Shown: positions 24,060 to 34,887, counted from the stretch's first letter. The stretch is DNA of 64,000 nt from Streptomyces mayonensis (GCF_018982965.1 NZ_JACBYP010000027.1:17369-81368); one strand, 5' to 3'. Made by a program: numbers and translations. The notes: generated by a model not told the origin, from the sequence alone.

Positions 24060-24827
24060 GTGACGCCCGAGGCCATGGCCGCGGTCTTCGCGGCGGGCGT
24101 CGGGGCCGGTGCCATCAACAGCGTCGTCGGCTCCGGAACCCTGATCACCTTTCCCGTGCTGCTGGCCACGGGACTGTCACCGGTGACCGCGACGGTGTCC
24201 AACGCCCTGGGTCTGATCCCCGGTTCCATCAGCGGCGCCGTCGGCTACCGCAAGGAGCTGACCGGCCAGCGCCGGCGCGTCCTGAAACTGGGCGCGGGTG
24301 CCCTGCTCGGCGGTCTCGCGGGGGCGACGCTGCTGCTGTCGCTGCCGCCGGACGCCTTCGAGACGATCGTGCCGGTGCTGGTGGGCCTCGCTCTCGTGCT
24401 GGTCGCGCTGCAGCCGCAGATCGGCAGGCTGGTCCAGCGCCGCCGCGAGCGCACCGGCGCCTCTGCGCGCCGGGACGGCGGCCCGCTGCTCCTCGTCGGC
24501 CTGACCCTCGCCAGCGTCTACGGCGGGTATTTCACCGCCGCCCAGGGGATCATCTACCTGTCCCTGATGGGCATGCTCCTCGACGAACCCCTGCAGCGCC
24601 TCAACGGCGTCAAGAACGTCCTGGCCGCCGTCGTCAACACCGTTGCCGCGCTGTTCTTCCTCTTCGCCGCGGACTTCGACTGGACCGCCGTCGGTCTGCT
24701 CGCGGTCAGCTCGGCCCTGGGCGGCCATTTCGGCGCCAAGGTGGGCCGCCGCTTCAGCCCCCTGGTCCTGCGGATCCTGGTCGTGACGGTCGGCACGGTC
24801 GCCCTCGTGCAGTTGCTGCTGCGCTAG
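24060..24827 (+). CDS. TauE/SafE family sulfite exporter-like permease
   Basis: A 255-aa membrane protein with about eight helices and the family's repeated motifs: AGAINSVVGSGTLITFPVLL in the first half and VYGGYFTAAQGIIYLSLMGM in the second, plus LGLIPGSISGAVGYRKEL and NGVKNVLAAVVNTVAALFF. It is not close to the other TauE protein at 6617, which is more divergent. The GTG at 24060 follows a GC-rich hexanucleotide repeat with no clear ribosome site. Divergent from the conservon; substrate unknown. Confidence 0.88.
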   Translation: MTPEAMAAVFAAGVGAGAINSVVGSGTLITFPVLLATGLSPVTATVSNALGLIPGSISGAVGYRKELTGQRRRVLKLGAGALLGGLAGATLLLSLPPDAFETIVPVLVGLALVLVALQPQIGRLVQRRRERTGASARRDGGPLLLVGLTLASVYGGYFTAAQGIIYLSLMGMLLDEPLQRLNGVKNVLAAVVNTVAALFFLFAADFDWTAVGLLAVSSALGGHFGAKVGRRFSPLVLRILVVTVGTVALVQLLLR

Positions 24828-24919
24828 GAAGCGACCGGCGCGGGCCGGGGTGTCGGGCGCGGCCGGGTGTGGAATCTGCCCACCGCTTCCTTGGCCAATC
24901 ATTTCCGGCCATCGGTTAC

Positions 24920-24937
24920 ACGTGGCACATACCACGT
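24920..24937. promoter_or_regulatory. Inverted repeat upstream of the P450 gene
   Basis: acgtgg-cacata-ccacgt: 6-bp perfect arms, in an unusually AT-containing stretch (ccaatcatttccggccatcggttacacg) about 80 bp before the P450 start. Possible operator. Confidence 0.35.
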
Positions 24938-25014
24938 CCCCCGGCCGATTGACCGCGGGCGGGATCAGGGAAGCCATGGAGCGCCCGTGATCGACTCGAA
25001 GGGACAGACCCCCC

Positions 25015-26400
25015 GTGACGCCCGTAGCGCCTCCCCCCATACCCAGGGCAGCGGGTTCGCTGCCGTTCCTGGGTCACGCGGTACAGCTCATGCGCGACAA
25101 CCTCGGCTTTGTCGCCGCACTGCGCACCACCTACGGCCCCCTGGTCGAGATCACCCTCCAGCCCGGCACCCGCACCCTCGTCGTGCAGGACCCCGGCCTC
25201 ATCCGCACCATGCTGACCGACCTGGGACCGAGCCTCGACAAGGGCCGGTTCTTCGAGAAGATGGGACAGCTGCTCGGCGACTCCGTCGTCACCGCGGCCG
25301 GCCAGGTCCACGTCCGCAAACGACGCCAGCTGCAACCCGCCTTCGCCCGCGAGCAGATCGCCCGCTACGTCGACACCATGCGCACCGAGACGGACGCCGC
25401 CGTCGACGGCTGGGTCCCCGGCCGGCGGCTCGACGTGCGCGAGGCCATGGTCGGGCTCAGCCTGAACATGCTGGCCAAGACCGTCTTCTCGGGCAGCCTC
25501 GACGACGCCACGTTCCGCAGGCTGCGTGCCGACCTGTCGATCGTGATGAACGGCGTCGGTGCCCGCGTCATGCTGCCCGACTGGGTGGAACGGCTTCCGC
25601 TGCCCGCCAACCGCCGCTTCAACGCGGCCCGCGACGCCGTACGGGCCACCATCGACCGCGCCGTGAGCGACCTCCAGGCCTCCGGCCACGACACCGGCGA
25701 CATGCTCTCCCTGCTGCTGCGCACCACCGACGAGGAGACCGGAGAGCCGCTGACCGGCCACCAGATCTCCTCCGAGATCCTCACCCTGGCCGTCGCCGGC
25801 ACCGAGACCACCGCCTCGGTGCTCTCCTGGATGCTGTACGAACTCGCCCGCAACCCGGAGATCGAGGCGCGGGTCCTGGCGGAGCTGGACGAGGTCCTCG
25901 GCGACCGGCCGGTGGCCTTCGACGACCTCGGCCGGCTGCCGTACCTGGGCCGGGTGGTGGAGGAGACGCTGCGGATGCACCACACCGGGTGGCTCGTCAC
26001 CCGCCGCACCGTCACGGAGACCCGGCTCGGTCCCTGGACGGTGCCCGCCGGGACCGAACTCGCCTACTGCCAGCACGCCCTGCACCGCGACCCGCTGCTG
26101 TTCCGGGACCCGCTGGAGTTCGACCCGGACCGCTGGCTCGACGAACCGGGGCCACGGCCCACGCAGGGGTTCCTGCCCTTCGGCGCGGGCAAGCACAAGT
26201 GCATCGGGGACCGGTTCGCGCTCACCGAACTCGTCACCGCCGTCGCCACGATCGTGCGGCGGGTACGGCTGGAGCTCGCCCCCGGCCAGACGGTGCGCCC
26301 GGTCGCCGCGGCCACGGTCCGGCCCCGCACGCTGCTGATGACCGTCCGCGGGAAGGAGAGCGGACGGGCGGGGGACGCGGCACCCGCCCCCGCCGGCTGA
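25015..26400 (+). CDS. Cytochrome P450
   Basis: A 461-aa soluble P450 with every canonical feature: I-helix AGTETTAS, K-helix EETLRMH, and the heme loop FLPFGAGKHKCIGDRF with the Cys ligand. The N-terminal region (PRAAGSLPFLGHAVQLMRDNLGFV) resembles the terpene- and fatty-acid-hydroxylating class, which is closer to CYP102/CYP4-like enzymes than to the CYP105/107 type common in Streptomyces. The GTG at 25015 follows gaaggga. No ferredoxin, reductase or terpene cyclase adjoins it. The substrate cannot be assigned. Confidence 0.93.
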   Translation: MTPVAPPPIPRAAGSLPFLGHAVQLMRDNLGFVAALRTTYGPLVEITLQPGTRTLVVQDPGLIRTMLTDLGPSLDKGRFFEKMGQLLGDSVVTAAGQVHVRKRRQLQPAFAREQIARYVDTMRTETDAAVDGWVPGRRLDVREAMVGLSLNMLAKTVFSGSLDDATFRRLRADLSIVMNGVGARVMLPDWVERLPLPANRRFNAARDAVRATIDRAVSDLQASGHDTGDMLSLLLRTTDEETGEPLTGHQISSEILTLAVAGTETTASVLSWMLYELARNPEIEARVLAELDEVLGDRPVAFDDLGRLPYLGRVVEETLRMHHTGWLVTRRTVTETRLGPWTVPAGTELAYCQHALHRDPLLFRDPLEFDPDRWLDEPGPRPTQGFLPFGAGKHKCIGDRFALTELVTAVATIVRRVRLELAPGQTVRPVAAATVRPRTLLMTVRGKESGRAGDAAPAPAG

Positions 26401-26643
26401 GACGGCGACCGGCCCGCCCCGGCGGGGTGAGCGCGGTACGCCCCAGCCGCCGAGCACGTCCGTGCCCCCCCCTGCCGACGGCGGCGGCGCGGCCGCCCGG
26501 GTCGCGGTGACCGGCGCCGCCCGCTCCCCGTGGCGGCGCGCACCGTCGGCGGGCGTCCAGGAACCGGACGGCCCAGCAGGCATGTGGTGGATACATCTAC
26601 TGTGCGCGGTGACCGAGGACGTCCCGCACGAAGGAGTCACGGC

Positions 26644-27555
26644 ATGACCGGCCGGACCGCCAGCTCCCCCACGACCGACCACGACGGCGCCGCCGTACTC
26701 CGGCTCCGGGACGTGAGCGTCCGCCGCTTCACCACCGACCAGCTGATCCTGGACGGCATCGACTGGACCGTCCGCCCCGGCGAGCACTGGGCCCTGCTGG
26801 GGGCCAACGGCGCCGGCAAGACGACCCTGCTGCGGCTGCTGGGCGCGCTCATGCACCCCACGACCGGCACGGTCGAGGTTCTCGGCAGCCTGCTCGGCCG
26901 GGTGGACGTGCGGGAGCTGCGGACGCGCATCGGCCATGTGAACTCGGCCCAGCGGGTGCCGCAGGACCTCACCGGGCACGCGGTCGTGCTCACCGGTCAC
27001 AGCGGCACCGTCCAGCCCCTGTGGCGGACGTACGGCGACGAGGTGCGGGAACGGGCCCGCGACCTGCTCACCGAGCTCGGCGTCAAGGAGCTGGCCGACC
27101 GGCCGTACGGCGTCTGCTCGGGCGGCCAGCGGGCGCGGATCCTCATCGCGAGGGCGCTGATGGCCGACCCGGCGCTGCTGCTCCTGGACGAGCCCTTCAA
27201 CGCCCTGGACCTGCCGTCCCGCGAGGATCTCGTCGAGGCGATGCACCAGCTCGCCGAAGGGCGCCCGAGGCTGGCCACGGTCACGGTCACCCACCACCTG
27301 GAGGAGCTGTTCCCGGCCGTCAGCCACAGCCTGCTGCTGCGCGAGGGCCGGATCCTGTCCCGGGGACCGGTGGACGACGTCCTCACCGACGACCTGCTGA
27401 CCGCCTGCTTCGGCCGCGAGATCACGGTGGCCAGGCGGGACGGACGCTGGTCGGCCTACTCCGGCCGGCGCACCCGCGGTCAGGCCCGGTCCGGCGGTGG
27501 AAGCCGCGAACGCCGGGGAGGGGTAGGTCGCGTCGGCGCGCCCCGCTTCCCCTGA
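26644..27555 (+). CDS. ABC transporter ATP-binding protein (stand-alone)
   Basis: A 303-aa nucleotide-binding subunit: Walker A GANGAGKTT, signature CSGGQRARILIARAL, Walker B LLLLDEPFNALD, and the H-loop in VTVTHHLEEL. It resembles the ModF/YlmA-type ATPases (EHWALLGANGAGKTTLLRLL, in part). The C-terminal ~35 residues are a Gly/Arg-rich tail. ATG 26644 follows cgaaggagt. No permease gene flanks it, so it may serve a distant permease or act in another ATP-driven process such as an ABC-F-like or ModF-like role. Confidence 0.88.
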   Translation: MTGRTASSPTTDHDGAAVLRLRDVSVRRFTTDQLILDGIDWTVRPGEHWALLGANGAGKTTLLRLLGALMHPTTGTVEVLGSLLGRVDVRELRTRIGHVNSAQRVPQDLTGHAVVLTGHSGTVQPLWRTYGDEVRERARDLLTELGVKELADRPYGVCSGGQRARILIARALMADPALLLLDEPFNALDLPSREDLVEAMHQLAEGRPRLATVTVTHHLEELFPAVSHSLLLREGRILSRGPVDDVLTDDLLTACFGREITVARRDGRWSAYSGRRTRGQARSGGGSRERRGGVGRVGAPRFP

Positions 27556-27820
27556 AGCCGGACGCGACGCCGAGGCGGCTCACCGGCCGTCCGCCGGGGA
27601 GCGGGACGGTCCCGGACGTGTCGGCGTGCGGTACGTCCGGGGCCGCCCCTCGGCTCCCCCGCCGGGGACTGCCCGCTCGGCGGCCGGAGCAAACGGAACA
27701 CCGTGGAGGACGGACCCGGTTCACGCCCGCGGGTGACCGCGGTCAACCCGTGGGTGACCGCGGTCCGCACGGGTCCCCGTCCCGTCCTGGACGTCCGCCG
27801 GTCCGCCCGCTGCCGGAACC

Positions 27821-29750
<1,930 letters not shown>

Positions 29751-29769
29751 GGCGGTCCAATGCGGAGTG

Positions 29770-29985
29770 GGGAGACGCGCGTGGGCAGGGGCGGGACGCA
29801 GGCGGGACCGGGGGCGAAGCGGCGGTCCCGGTCCGGGGTCGCGGGAGGCCGGCCTCGGTGAGCCGGTCGCGGGCCCGGGCCGCGGCAGGATCGTCCAGCG
29901 GTACCCGGGGCGCGGCGGTGGCGGGGCAGTCGACGCGGCCGAGCAGGTGGGCGGCGGCCGGCGGCGAGGAACCGGCGCCGATACA
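29770..29985 (-). pseudogene. C-terminal remnant of a DHDPS/NanA-like lyase
   Basis: One minus-strand frame across this stretch reads AAAHLLGRVDCPATAAP, then RVPLDDPAAARARDRLTEAG, which looks like the C-terminal helices of a dihydrodipicolinate synthase family member. There is no start codon, ribosome site or barrel upstream; instead the sequence runs into a fragment on the opposite strand. It lies just upstream of the MFS gene in the same direction. Assignment is from memory of the family pattern. Confidence 0.35.
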
Positions 29986-30169
29986 CGCCGTGGTCGTCGA
30001 GGCCGTGCGCGCGGGGACGCCGGCGAGGGCGGTGAGGGCGAGGCGCCGCGTGGGGGTCGAGGCTCTGCGCGCGGGGGACGCCGAGGCCGCGGAGACGGCC
30101 GTGCACCGGCACTTCGACGACGCCCGCGGCCGGCCGGCGCCGCACCGGGCGCGCCCCTCGTTCGTGTGA
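29984..30169 (+). pseudogene. Possible C-terminal remnant of a GntR/FCD regulator
   Basis: The plus frame ending at 30169 reads HAVVVEAVRAGTPARAV, then VEALRAGDAEAAETAVHRHF, similar to the last helices of an FCD ligand domain. No HTH or start codon precedes it. It abuts the lyase-like fragment, which suggests that an ancestral regulator and lyase gene were both truncated by one deletion. The 492-bp gap 29751-30242 otherwise holds nothing recognisable. Confidence 0.3.
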
Positions 30170-30242
30170 AGAACCCCGGGGACGTACTCCGGGCGGGTGA
30201 CGGGCGGGCCCGGCCGGGCGGGCCCGCGCTTACGGTTTCGCG

Positions 30243-30731
30243 ATGACCTCGATCACCGCTGACCCCCGCCCCCTGCGCCCCGCCGACCTCGGCACGGTCG
30301 TCATCATGTCCTGGAGCCGCCAGACGCCCGACGGCGACGTCCCCTTCCTCCTCGCCTGCTCCCTCGGCGACGGCGAGGGCGGCCCCGAGGCGGCCCCGGC
30401 CGCCGTCGAAGGCCTGCTGAGCCGCTCCGGGATCGCCGTGGGCGACGGCGTCCTGGACGCGACCGGCCTGCCCGACCTGCCGGTGGGACTGCTCGTGGTG
30501 CCCGGGGCGGCGGCCCTCACCATGCCCGGAGTCAACGCCCAGTTCGTTCCCACCGAGCAGTGGCGGGCGGCGGTCGACGAGCGCGGTTACGCCTGTCTCA
30601 TCTTCGCCACCCGCCCCTGGACCGGCGGCGAGCCCGGCGACGCCCAGGCGGTCGCCGCGTTCGCCAACCACGAGGACACGCTCAAAACTTCGGCACAACT
30701 CGTCCTCCCCGTACGCACTCTGCGGAGCTGA
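30243..30731 (+). CDS. Hypothetical protein (DUF5949-like)
   Basis: A 162-aa soluble protein without signal peptide or membrane segment. It resembles a Streptomyces-restricted family of unknown function (probably DUF5949): LGTVVIMSWSRQTPDGDVPF, LLACSLGDGEGGP, and QWRAAVDERGYACLIFATRP. ATG 30243 has no clear ribosome site. Its neighbours, an MFS pseudogene region and a converging isochorismatase gene, give no functional clue. Confidence 0.7.
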   Translation: MTSITADPRPLRPADLGTVVIMSWSRQTPDGDVPFLLACSLGDGEGGPEAAPAAVEGLLSRSGIAVGDGVLDATGLPDLPVGLLVVPGAAALTMPGVNAQFVPTEQWRAAVDERGYACLIFATRPWTGGEPGDAQAVAAFANHEDTLKTSAQLVLPVRTLRS

Positions 30732-30774
30732 CGCCGGATTCCCTGCCCGGCCCGCCGCCCCGCCGACGGCCCGT

Positions 30775-31311
30775 TCACGTCCACAACTCGCCGCTGTCGC
30801 ACACCCGGGCGCCCATGTTCCGCTCCATCATCCGCAGCGCGGCGTCCGCGAGATCGGCGTGGATGTGGGCGACCGCGTCCCGGGGGACGATGACCTGGAG
30901 GTGGCGGATGTGGGCGTCGAGCGCGGAGTAGAGCACGCACTGCTCGGTCACCTGCCCGCAGAGCACGAGCCGGTCGATCCCCTGCTGGTGGAGGAGATAG
31001 GTCAGCGGCGTCTCGAAGAAGATCGAGTGGCGCGCCTTGACCACGAAGAGGGAGGAATCGTCGGGCCGCAGCGGCTCGACGAGTCCCGAGTGCGGTCCCG
31101 ACAGGGCCTTGTCGAGGATCTCGCCGTGGTGCGAGCGCCATTCCCCGAAGTTGTCGTTGACGTAGACCACGGGGACGCCCCCGCGCCGGGCCCGCTCCAG
31201 CAGACCGGTCATGCGCGGCAGTACGGAACGCACGGCGGGGATCAGGGAGTCCGCGTCCTCGTGGTCGTAGGTGTTGATCATGTCGATGACGATCAGCGCG
31301 GTCTTGCTCAT
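30775..31311 (-). CDS. Isochorismatase-family cysteine hydrolase
   Basis: A 178-aa protein with the catalytic triad of nicotinamidase/isochorismatase-like hydrolases: Asp10 (LIVIDMINTY), Lys92 (VVKARHSIFF) and Cys125 (GQVTEQCVLYSA). The family hydrolyses amides or vinyl ethers such as nicotinamide, N-carbamoyl compounds or isochorismate. The metal-binding His residues of true nicotinamidases are not obvious, so another amide is more likely. It is divergent from the secreted beta-helix gene, 74 bp away; the intervening sequence is AT-richer and holds both promoters. Confidence 0.9.
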   Translation of the reverse strand: MSKTALIVIDMINTYDHEDADSLIPAVRSVLPRMTGLLERARRGGVPVVYVNDNFGEWRSHHGEILDKALSGPHSGLVEPLRPDDSSLFVVKARHSIFFETPLTYLLHQQGIDRLVLCGQVTEQCVLYSALDAHIRHLQVIVPRDAVAHIHADLADAALRMMERNMGARVCDSGELWT

Positions 31312-31385
31312 GCTCCACAGGTTGACACGCCGTCGGATGGCGCATCCCGAAGGAGCCGCAATATTCCAGGCATATCTTTCCGAAT

Positions 31386-32456
31386 ATGAAGAAATGCCAT
31401 GTCGTGTACCTGGTGTGCACCGCAGCGATGATCGGGACGGGGCTCGGCGCGGCTCCGGCCTCCTCCGTCCCCATGACCCACGTGGTCCACCCCGGCGAGT
31501 CGATCCAGAAGGCGGTGGACGCCGCCGAGTCGGGCGACACCGTGCTCGTCACCCCCGGCACCTACCGCGAGAGCGTCAAGGTGAGCACCCCCGGGCTCAC
31601 CCTGCGCGGCGTGGGCCGCAGCACGGTCCTCAAGCCCGGCACGCAGAAGGCGGCCGACAACACCTGTGCCGAGGGCGGCAACGGCATCTGTGTCATCGGG
31701 ACCAAGGACAAGAACGTCAAGGGCGTCACCGTCGCCGACCTGACGGTGACCGGCTTCACCCGCACCGGCGTGTTCTCCATGGCCACCGACGGGCTGACGG
31801 TGCGGAACGTGAACGCGGTCGGGAACGGCGTCTGGGGCATCGCCCAGGAGCGGTCGGTACACGGTGTCATCCGGGGCAACACCGCCCGGGACAACGGCGA
31901 CGCGGGCATCTTCCTCGCCAACACCGTCAAGACCGAGGAGGGCGCCGCCGACACCGAGGGCACGCTCGTCGCGCACAACCGGCTCGAGGGCAACCGCATC
32001 GGTGTCACCGTCCGGCGCCTGCGCAACCTCGCCGTCGCGGACAACCACATCACCGGCAACTGCGCGGGCGTGTTCGTCGTCGGCGACGAGAACACCCCCC
32101 GGGCCGGCGACCTGGTCGTGCGCGACAACCGGGTGCTGCGCAACAACAAGTCCTGCCCGAAGACCGACCGGCTGGAGGCCCTCCAGGGGTCCGGCATCGT
32201 CCTGACCGGCGTCGAGAAGGTCCTGGTCGCCGACAACACGGTGGAGGGCAACTCGGGCAAGTCGTCGATGTCCGGCGGCATCGTGCTGGCCGCGAGCATG
32301 GTGGGCGCCGCCAACTCGAAGAACGAGGTCAACGGCAACCGGCTGCGCGAGAACTCCCCCGCCGACCTGGTCGACGCCACGACCGGCGACACCGCCAGGA
32401 GCAACACCTTCTCCGGCAACGCCTGCGGCGCCTCCAAGCCCGCGGGCCTGTGCTGA
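31386..32456 (+). CDS. Secreted right-handed parallel beta-helix protein
   Basis: A 356-aa protein with an N-terminal signal peptide (CHVVYLVCTAAMIGTGLGA). A NosD/pectin-lyase-like beta-helix follows, introduced by VVHPGESIQKAVDAAESGDT and PGTYRESVKV. Repeated coils such as NTARDNGDAGIFLANT, NRLEGNRIGVTV, NHITGNCAGVFV and NTVEGNSGKSSMSGGIV form the helix. Such proteins bind or cleave polysaccharides outside the cell; no catalytic signature of a specific lyase is seen. Two Cys near the end (NACGASKPAGLC) may form a disulfide. Confidence 0.87.
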   Translation: MKKCHVVYLVCTAAMIGTGLGAAPASSVPMTHVVHPGESIQKAVDAAESGDTVLVTPGTYRESVKVSTPGLTLRGVGRSTVLKPGTQKAADNTCAEGGNGICVIGTKDKNVKGVTVADLTVTGFTRTGVFSMATDGLTVRNVNAVGNGVWGIAQERSVHGVIRGNTARDNGDAGIFLANTVKTEEGAADTEGTLVAHNRLEGNRIGVTVRRLRNLAVADNHITGNCAGVFVVGDENTPRAGDLVVRDNRVLRNNKSCPKTDRLEALQGSGIVLTGVEKVLVADNTVEGNSGKSSMSGGIVLAASMVGAANSKNEVNGNRLRENSPADLVDATTGDTARSNTFSGNACGASKPAGLC

Positions 32457-32512
32457 GCCGGCCGTAACCACCCCGTGCCGAAGAGGCATCGAAGAAGGAA
32501 GGAAGGCGGCGC

Positions 32513-33541
32513 ATGACGACCGCACAGACCGCCCCACCCCCGCCCATGCGGCTGAGGGAGCTCGTGTTCGGGGCGGCATGCGCCGCCGCCCTCCGCGCGG
32601 CCGCACGGCTCGGGGTCGCCGACGCCCTCGGCGACACCCCCGCGACCGTCGAGGACCTCGCCGCTGCGGTGAAGACCGAGCCCAAGCCGCTGCGCCGGCT
32701 GCTGCGCGCCCTGACCTGCTACGGGGTCTTCGCCGAGCAGGGCGACGGCACTTTCGCGCACACCGACATGTCCCGGCTGCTGCGCGAGGACGACCCGCAC
32801 AGCCTGCGCAACATCACCCTGTGGTGCACCGAACCGTGGACCTGGGACGCCTGGCCCCTGCTCGACGAGGCGGTGCGCACCGGCCAGAACGTCGTCCAGG
32901 GCCTGTACGGCAAGGAGTTCTTCACCTGGCTCAACGAGGACGCTCCCCAGTCGGCCGAGGTCTTCAACCGTGCCATGACGACGTCCAGCCGGCAGTCCGC
33001 CGAGGACGTCGCGGCGCTCCTCGACCTGTCCGGGAGTTCGTCGGTCGCCGACATCGGCGGCGGCCAGGGACACGTGGTGGCGAGCCTCCTCGAGAAGTAC
33101 CCCGCCATGCACGGCACCCTCCTCGACCTGCCCCGGGTGGTGGAGAACGCCGACCCCCGGCTGCGCGAGGGCGGCCCGCTCGCCGACCGGGTGCGGATCG
33201 TGCCGGGCGACTGCCGCGAGGCCGTGCCCGTGCAGGCCGACGTGTACGTCATCAAGAACATCCTGGAGTGGGACGACGACAGCACCGCCCGGGCGCTGCG
33301 GGGCGTCATGGCGGCCGGCGGACCGGGGGCGCGGGTCGTCGTCATCGAGAACCTCGTCGACGACACCCCGTCGATGCGGTTCAGCACCGCCATGGACCTG
33401 CTGCTGCTCCTGAACGTAGGCGGCGCCAAGCACACCACCGACAGCATGGTGGGGCGGCTGACCGACGCGGGCCTCGTCATCGACGACATCCGCCCGGTCA
33501 ACCCGTACCTGCACGCCTTCGACTGCACCGTGCCCGAGTGA
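32513..33541 (+). CDS. SAM-dependent O-methyltransferase (TcmO-type)
   Basis: A 342-aa class I methyltransferase of the acetylserotonin-OMT/polyketide type. A winged-helix dimerisation domain comes first (LAAAVKTEPKPLRRLLRALTCYGVF, in part); the SAM site is VADIGGGQGHVVASLLEKYP, followed by LLDLPRVVENA and the catalytic region IKNILEWDDDSTARALRG. In polyketide pathways these enzymes methylate phenolic hydroxyls. ATG 32513 follows a purine-rich gaagaaggaaggaagg. It converges, across a GC-only spacer, on a SchA/CurD gene of the sort found with spore-pigment clusters, but no ketosynthase is present in the window. Confidence 0.9.
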   Translation: MTTAQTAPPPPMRLRELVFGAACAAALRAAARLGVADALGDTPATVEDLAAAVKTEPKPLRRLLRALTCYGVFAEQGDGTFAHTDMSRLLREDDPHSLRNITLWCTEPWTWDAWPLLDEAVRTGQNVVQGLYGKEFFTWLNEDAPQSAEVFNRAMTTSSRQSAEDVAALLDLSGSSSVADIGGGQGHVVASLLEKYPAMHGTLLDLPRVVENADPRLREGGPLADRVRIVPGDCREAVPVQADVYVIKNILEWDDDSTARALRGVMAAGGPGARVVVIENLVDDTPSMRFSTAMDLLLLLNVGGAKHTTDSMVGRLTDAGLVIDDIRPVNPYLHAFDCTVPE

Positions 33542-33561
33542 GCTGACCCGGAGGGACACGG

Positions 33562-33710
33562 CGCGCCGGGCCCCCCCCCCCCCCCCCCCCGCGGCGGCCG
33601 GCCCCCCGGGGGAGCGGCCCCCCGCGGGCCGCGGGGCGCCGGCCGCGCCCCGGGGGCCCCCGGGCGGCCGGGCCCCCGCCCCCCCCGGGGCGGGGGCGGG
33701 CGGCCGACGT
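33562..33710. repeat. GC-only low-complexity tract with 20-C run
   Basis: About 145 bp with a single A and no T, including an uninterrupted run of 20 C (33571-33590) and further runs of 5-8 C or G. It lies in the 191-bp gap between two convergent genes. The minus strand is rich in G-runs and could form G-quadruplexes. It could be a very stable terminator, or a place where the assembled sequence is unreliable. No coding potential. Confidence 0.85.
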
Positions 33711-33732
33711 GTGTCCGGGCCGCGCGGGCGGC

Positions 33733-34887
33733 TCAGGCGTCCGGCGCGCGGCGGTCGGTGACCAGCTCCATGCGGGCGGCCTCCAGGGCGCGGACCAGGC
33801 CGCCGCCCGCCGGGGAGCCGGCGTCGGTGAAACCGTCCAGAAGGGTCGTCAGTTCCGCCGCCCGGTCCCGGTCCGGGAGGCCGAGGGTCGTGGCGGGATC
33901 GCCCGCGTGCAGATCGCTCCGCAGGTCCACCAGCCGCACCACGACGTCGTCGCGCTGGAAGATGGTGCTGGACAGGACGGGGCTGAGCGGGTCGTCCGCC
34001 GCCGCCTCGTCGCGCTCGGCGAGGAGCTGGGCCAGCCGCATGCCGCAGCCCGGCCGGGCCGGGTACGACAGCGCGTGGCGTTGCGCGACCGGCCCCTCCT
34101 GCCCGGCGGTCACGTGGTGCACGGCGGGCAGCGCGGCCCGCGTGTAGAAGACCCGGGCGGACTCCGGGTCGGCGAGGTCCCGGTCCTGTTCCAGGTAGGG
34201 GTTGATCGCCTCCTCGACGGCGCGTACCTCGGGCTGCTCGGCGACGTGCCGCAGCGCCGCCAGCAGGTCGCCGCGGACCTCGATGGCCCGTACGACCCGG
34301 TTGCCGTGCAGGAACAGGGACGTGCGGCACAGCCGCGTGGAGTCGTCGACCCGCGGCTCGGGCGAGGCGTAGTCGGCGAGGATCCTGCCGACCGCCTCCT
34401 CGCTGCCCGGCTTCACCGTGAAGGTGATCGCGTGCCGGATGACGCCGTCGCCGACGCGGGGGGCCGCCTGCAGTCCGCCCCTGCCGCTCCGGTCGGCGGA
34501 GGCGGTCCGGTGACCGGTCTCGCGGACCACGTGGAACCGCAGGGACCTGGTGTCCCGGACGCAGCTGTGCAGCGGCTCGACCATCCGCACGTGCTCCTCG
34601 CTGCTCACCCAGTTCAGGAACGGCGGGGCGCTCTCCCACTCGCTGGTGATGAGCCACTGCGAGGGGTTCTCGATGGACTGGCACAGCTGCTCGCCGATGT
34701 GCCCGGGGACGGATTCGACGTGGCTGCGCAGGTTCTCGTACGTCTGGAGGAACTGCTGCTGGGCACCGTCGTAGACCTCGACCAGCAGGACCACCCGCAG
34801 GCGGGAGCCGTCGAAGACGGACTGGGAGACCTGGTGCGAGACCTGACGGGTCAGCGGGTCGGAAGCAGGGGTGGAGGTGGTGGTCAT
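33733..34887 (-). CDS. SchA/CurD-like domain protein
   Basis: A 384-aa protein with two parts. The N-terminal half contains an antibiotic-biosynthesis-monooxygenase-like ferredoxin fold (RLRVVLLVEVYDGAQQQFLQ, WLITSEWESAPPFLNWVSS). The C-terminal half is a SchA/CurD domain (RHAITFTVKPGSEEAVGRIL, TSLFLHGNRVVRAIEVRGDL, FQRDDVVVRLVDLRSDL). Homologues accompany aromatic polyketide spore-pigment clusters (whiE ORFI, curD, schA), where they influence pigment maturation. Here it stands apart from any PKS, opposite an O-methyltransferase. ATG 34887 lies 11 nt after aaggag. Bases 34888-35133 after it hold nothing recognisable. Confidence 0.88.
   Translation of the reverse strand: MTTTSTPASDPLTRQVSHQVSQSVFDGSRLRVVLLVEVYDGAQQQFLQTYENLRSHVESVPGHIGEQLCQSIENPSQWLITSEWESAPPFLNWVSSEEHVRMVEPLHSCVRDTRSLRFHVVRETGHRTASADRSGRGGLQAAPRVGDGVIRHAITFTVKPGSEEAVGRILADYASPEPRVDDSTRLCRTSLFLHGNRVVRAIEVRGDLLAALRHVAEQPEVRAVEEAINPYLEQDRDLADPESARVFYTRAALPAVHHVTAGQEGPVAQRHALSYPARPGCGMRLAQLLAERDEAAADDPLSPVLSSTIFQRDDVVVRLVDLRSDLHAGDPATTLGLPDRDRAAELTTLLDGFTDAGSPAGGGLVRALEAARMELVTDRRAPDA

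Noticed and set aside
26644..27555. The lone ATPase considered as an ABC-F ribosome protection factor.
   Set aside because: Only one nucleotide-binding domain is present, whereas ABC-F proteins have two with a linker.
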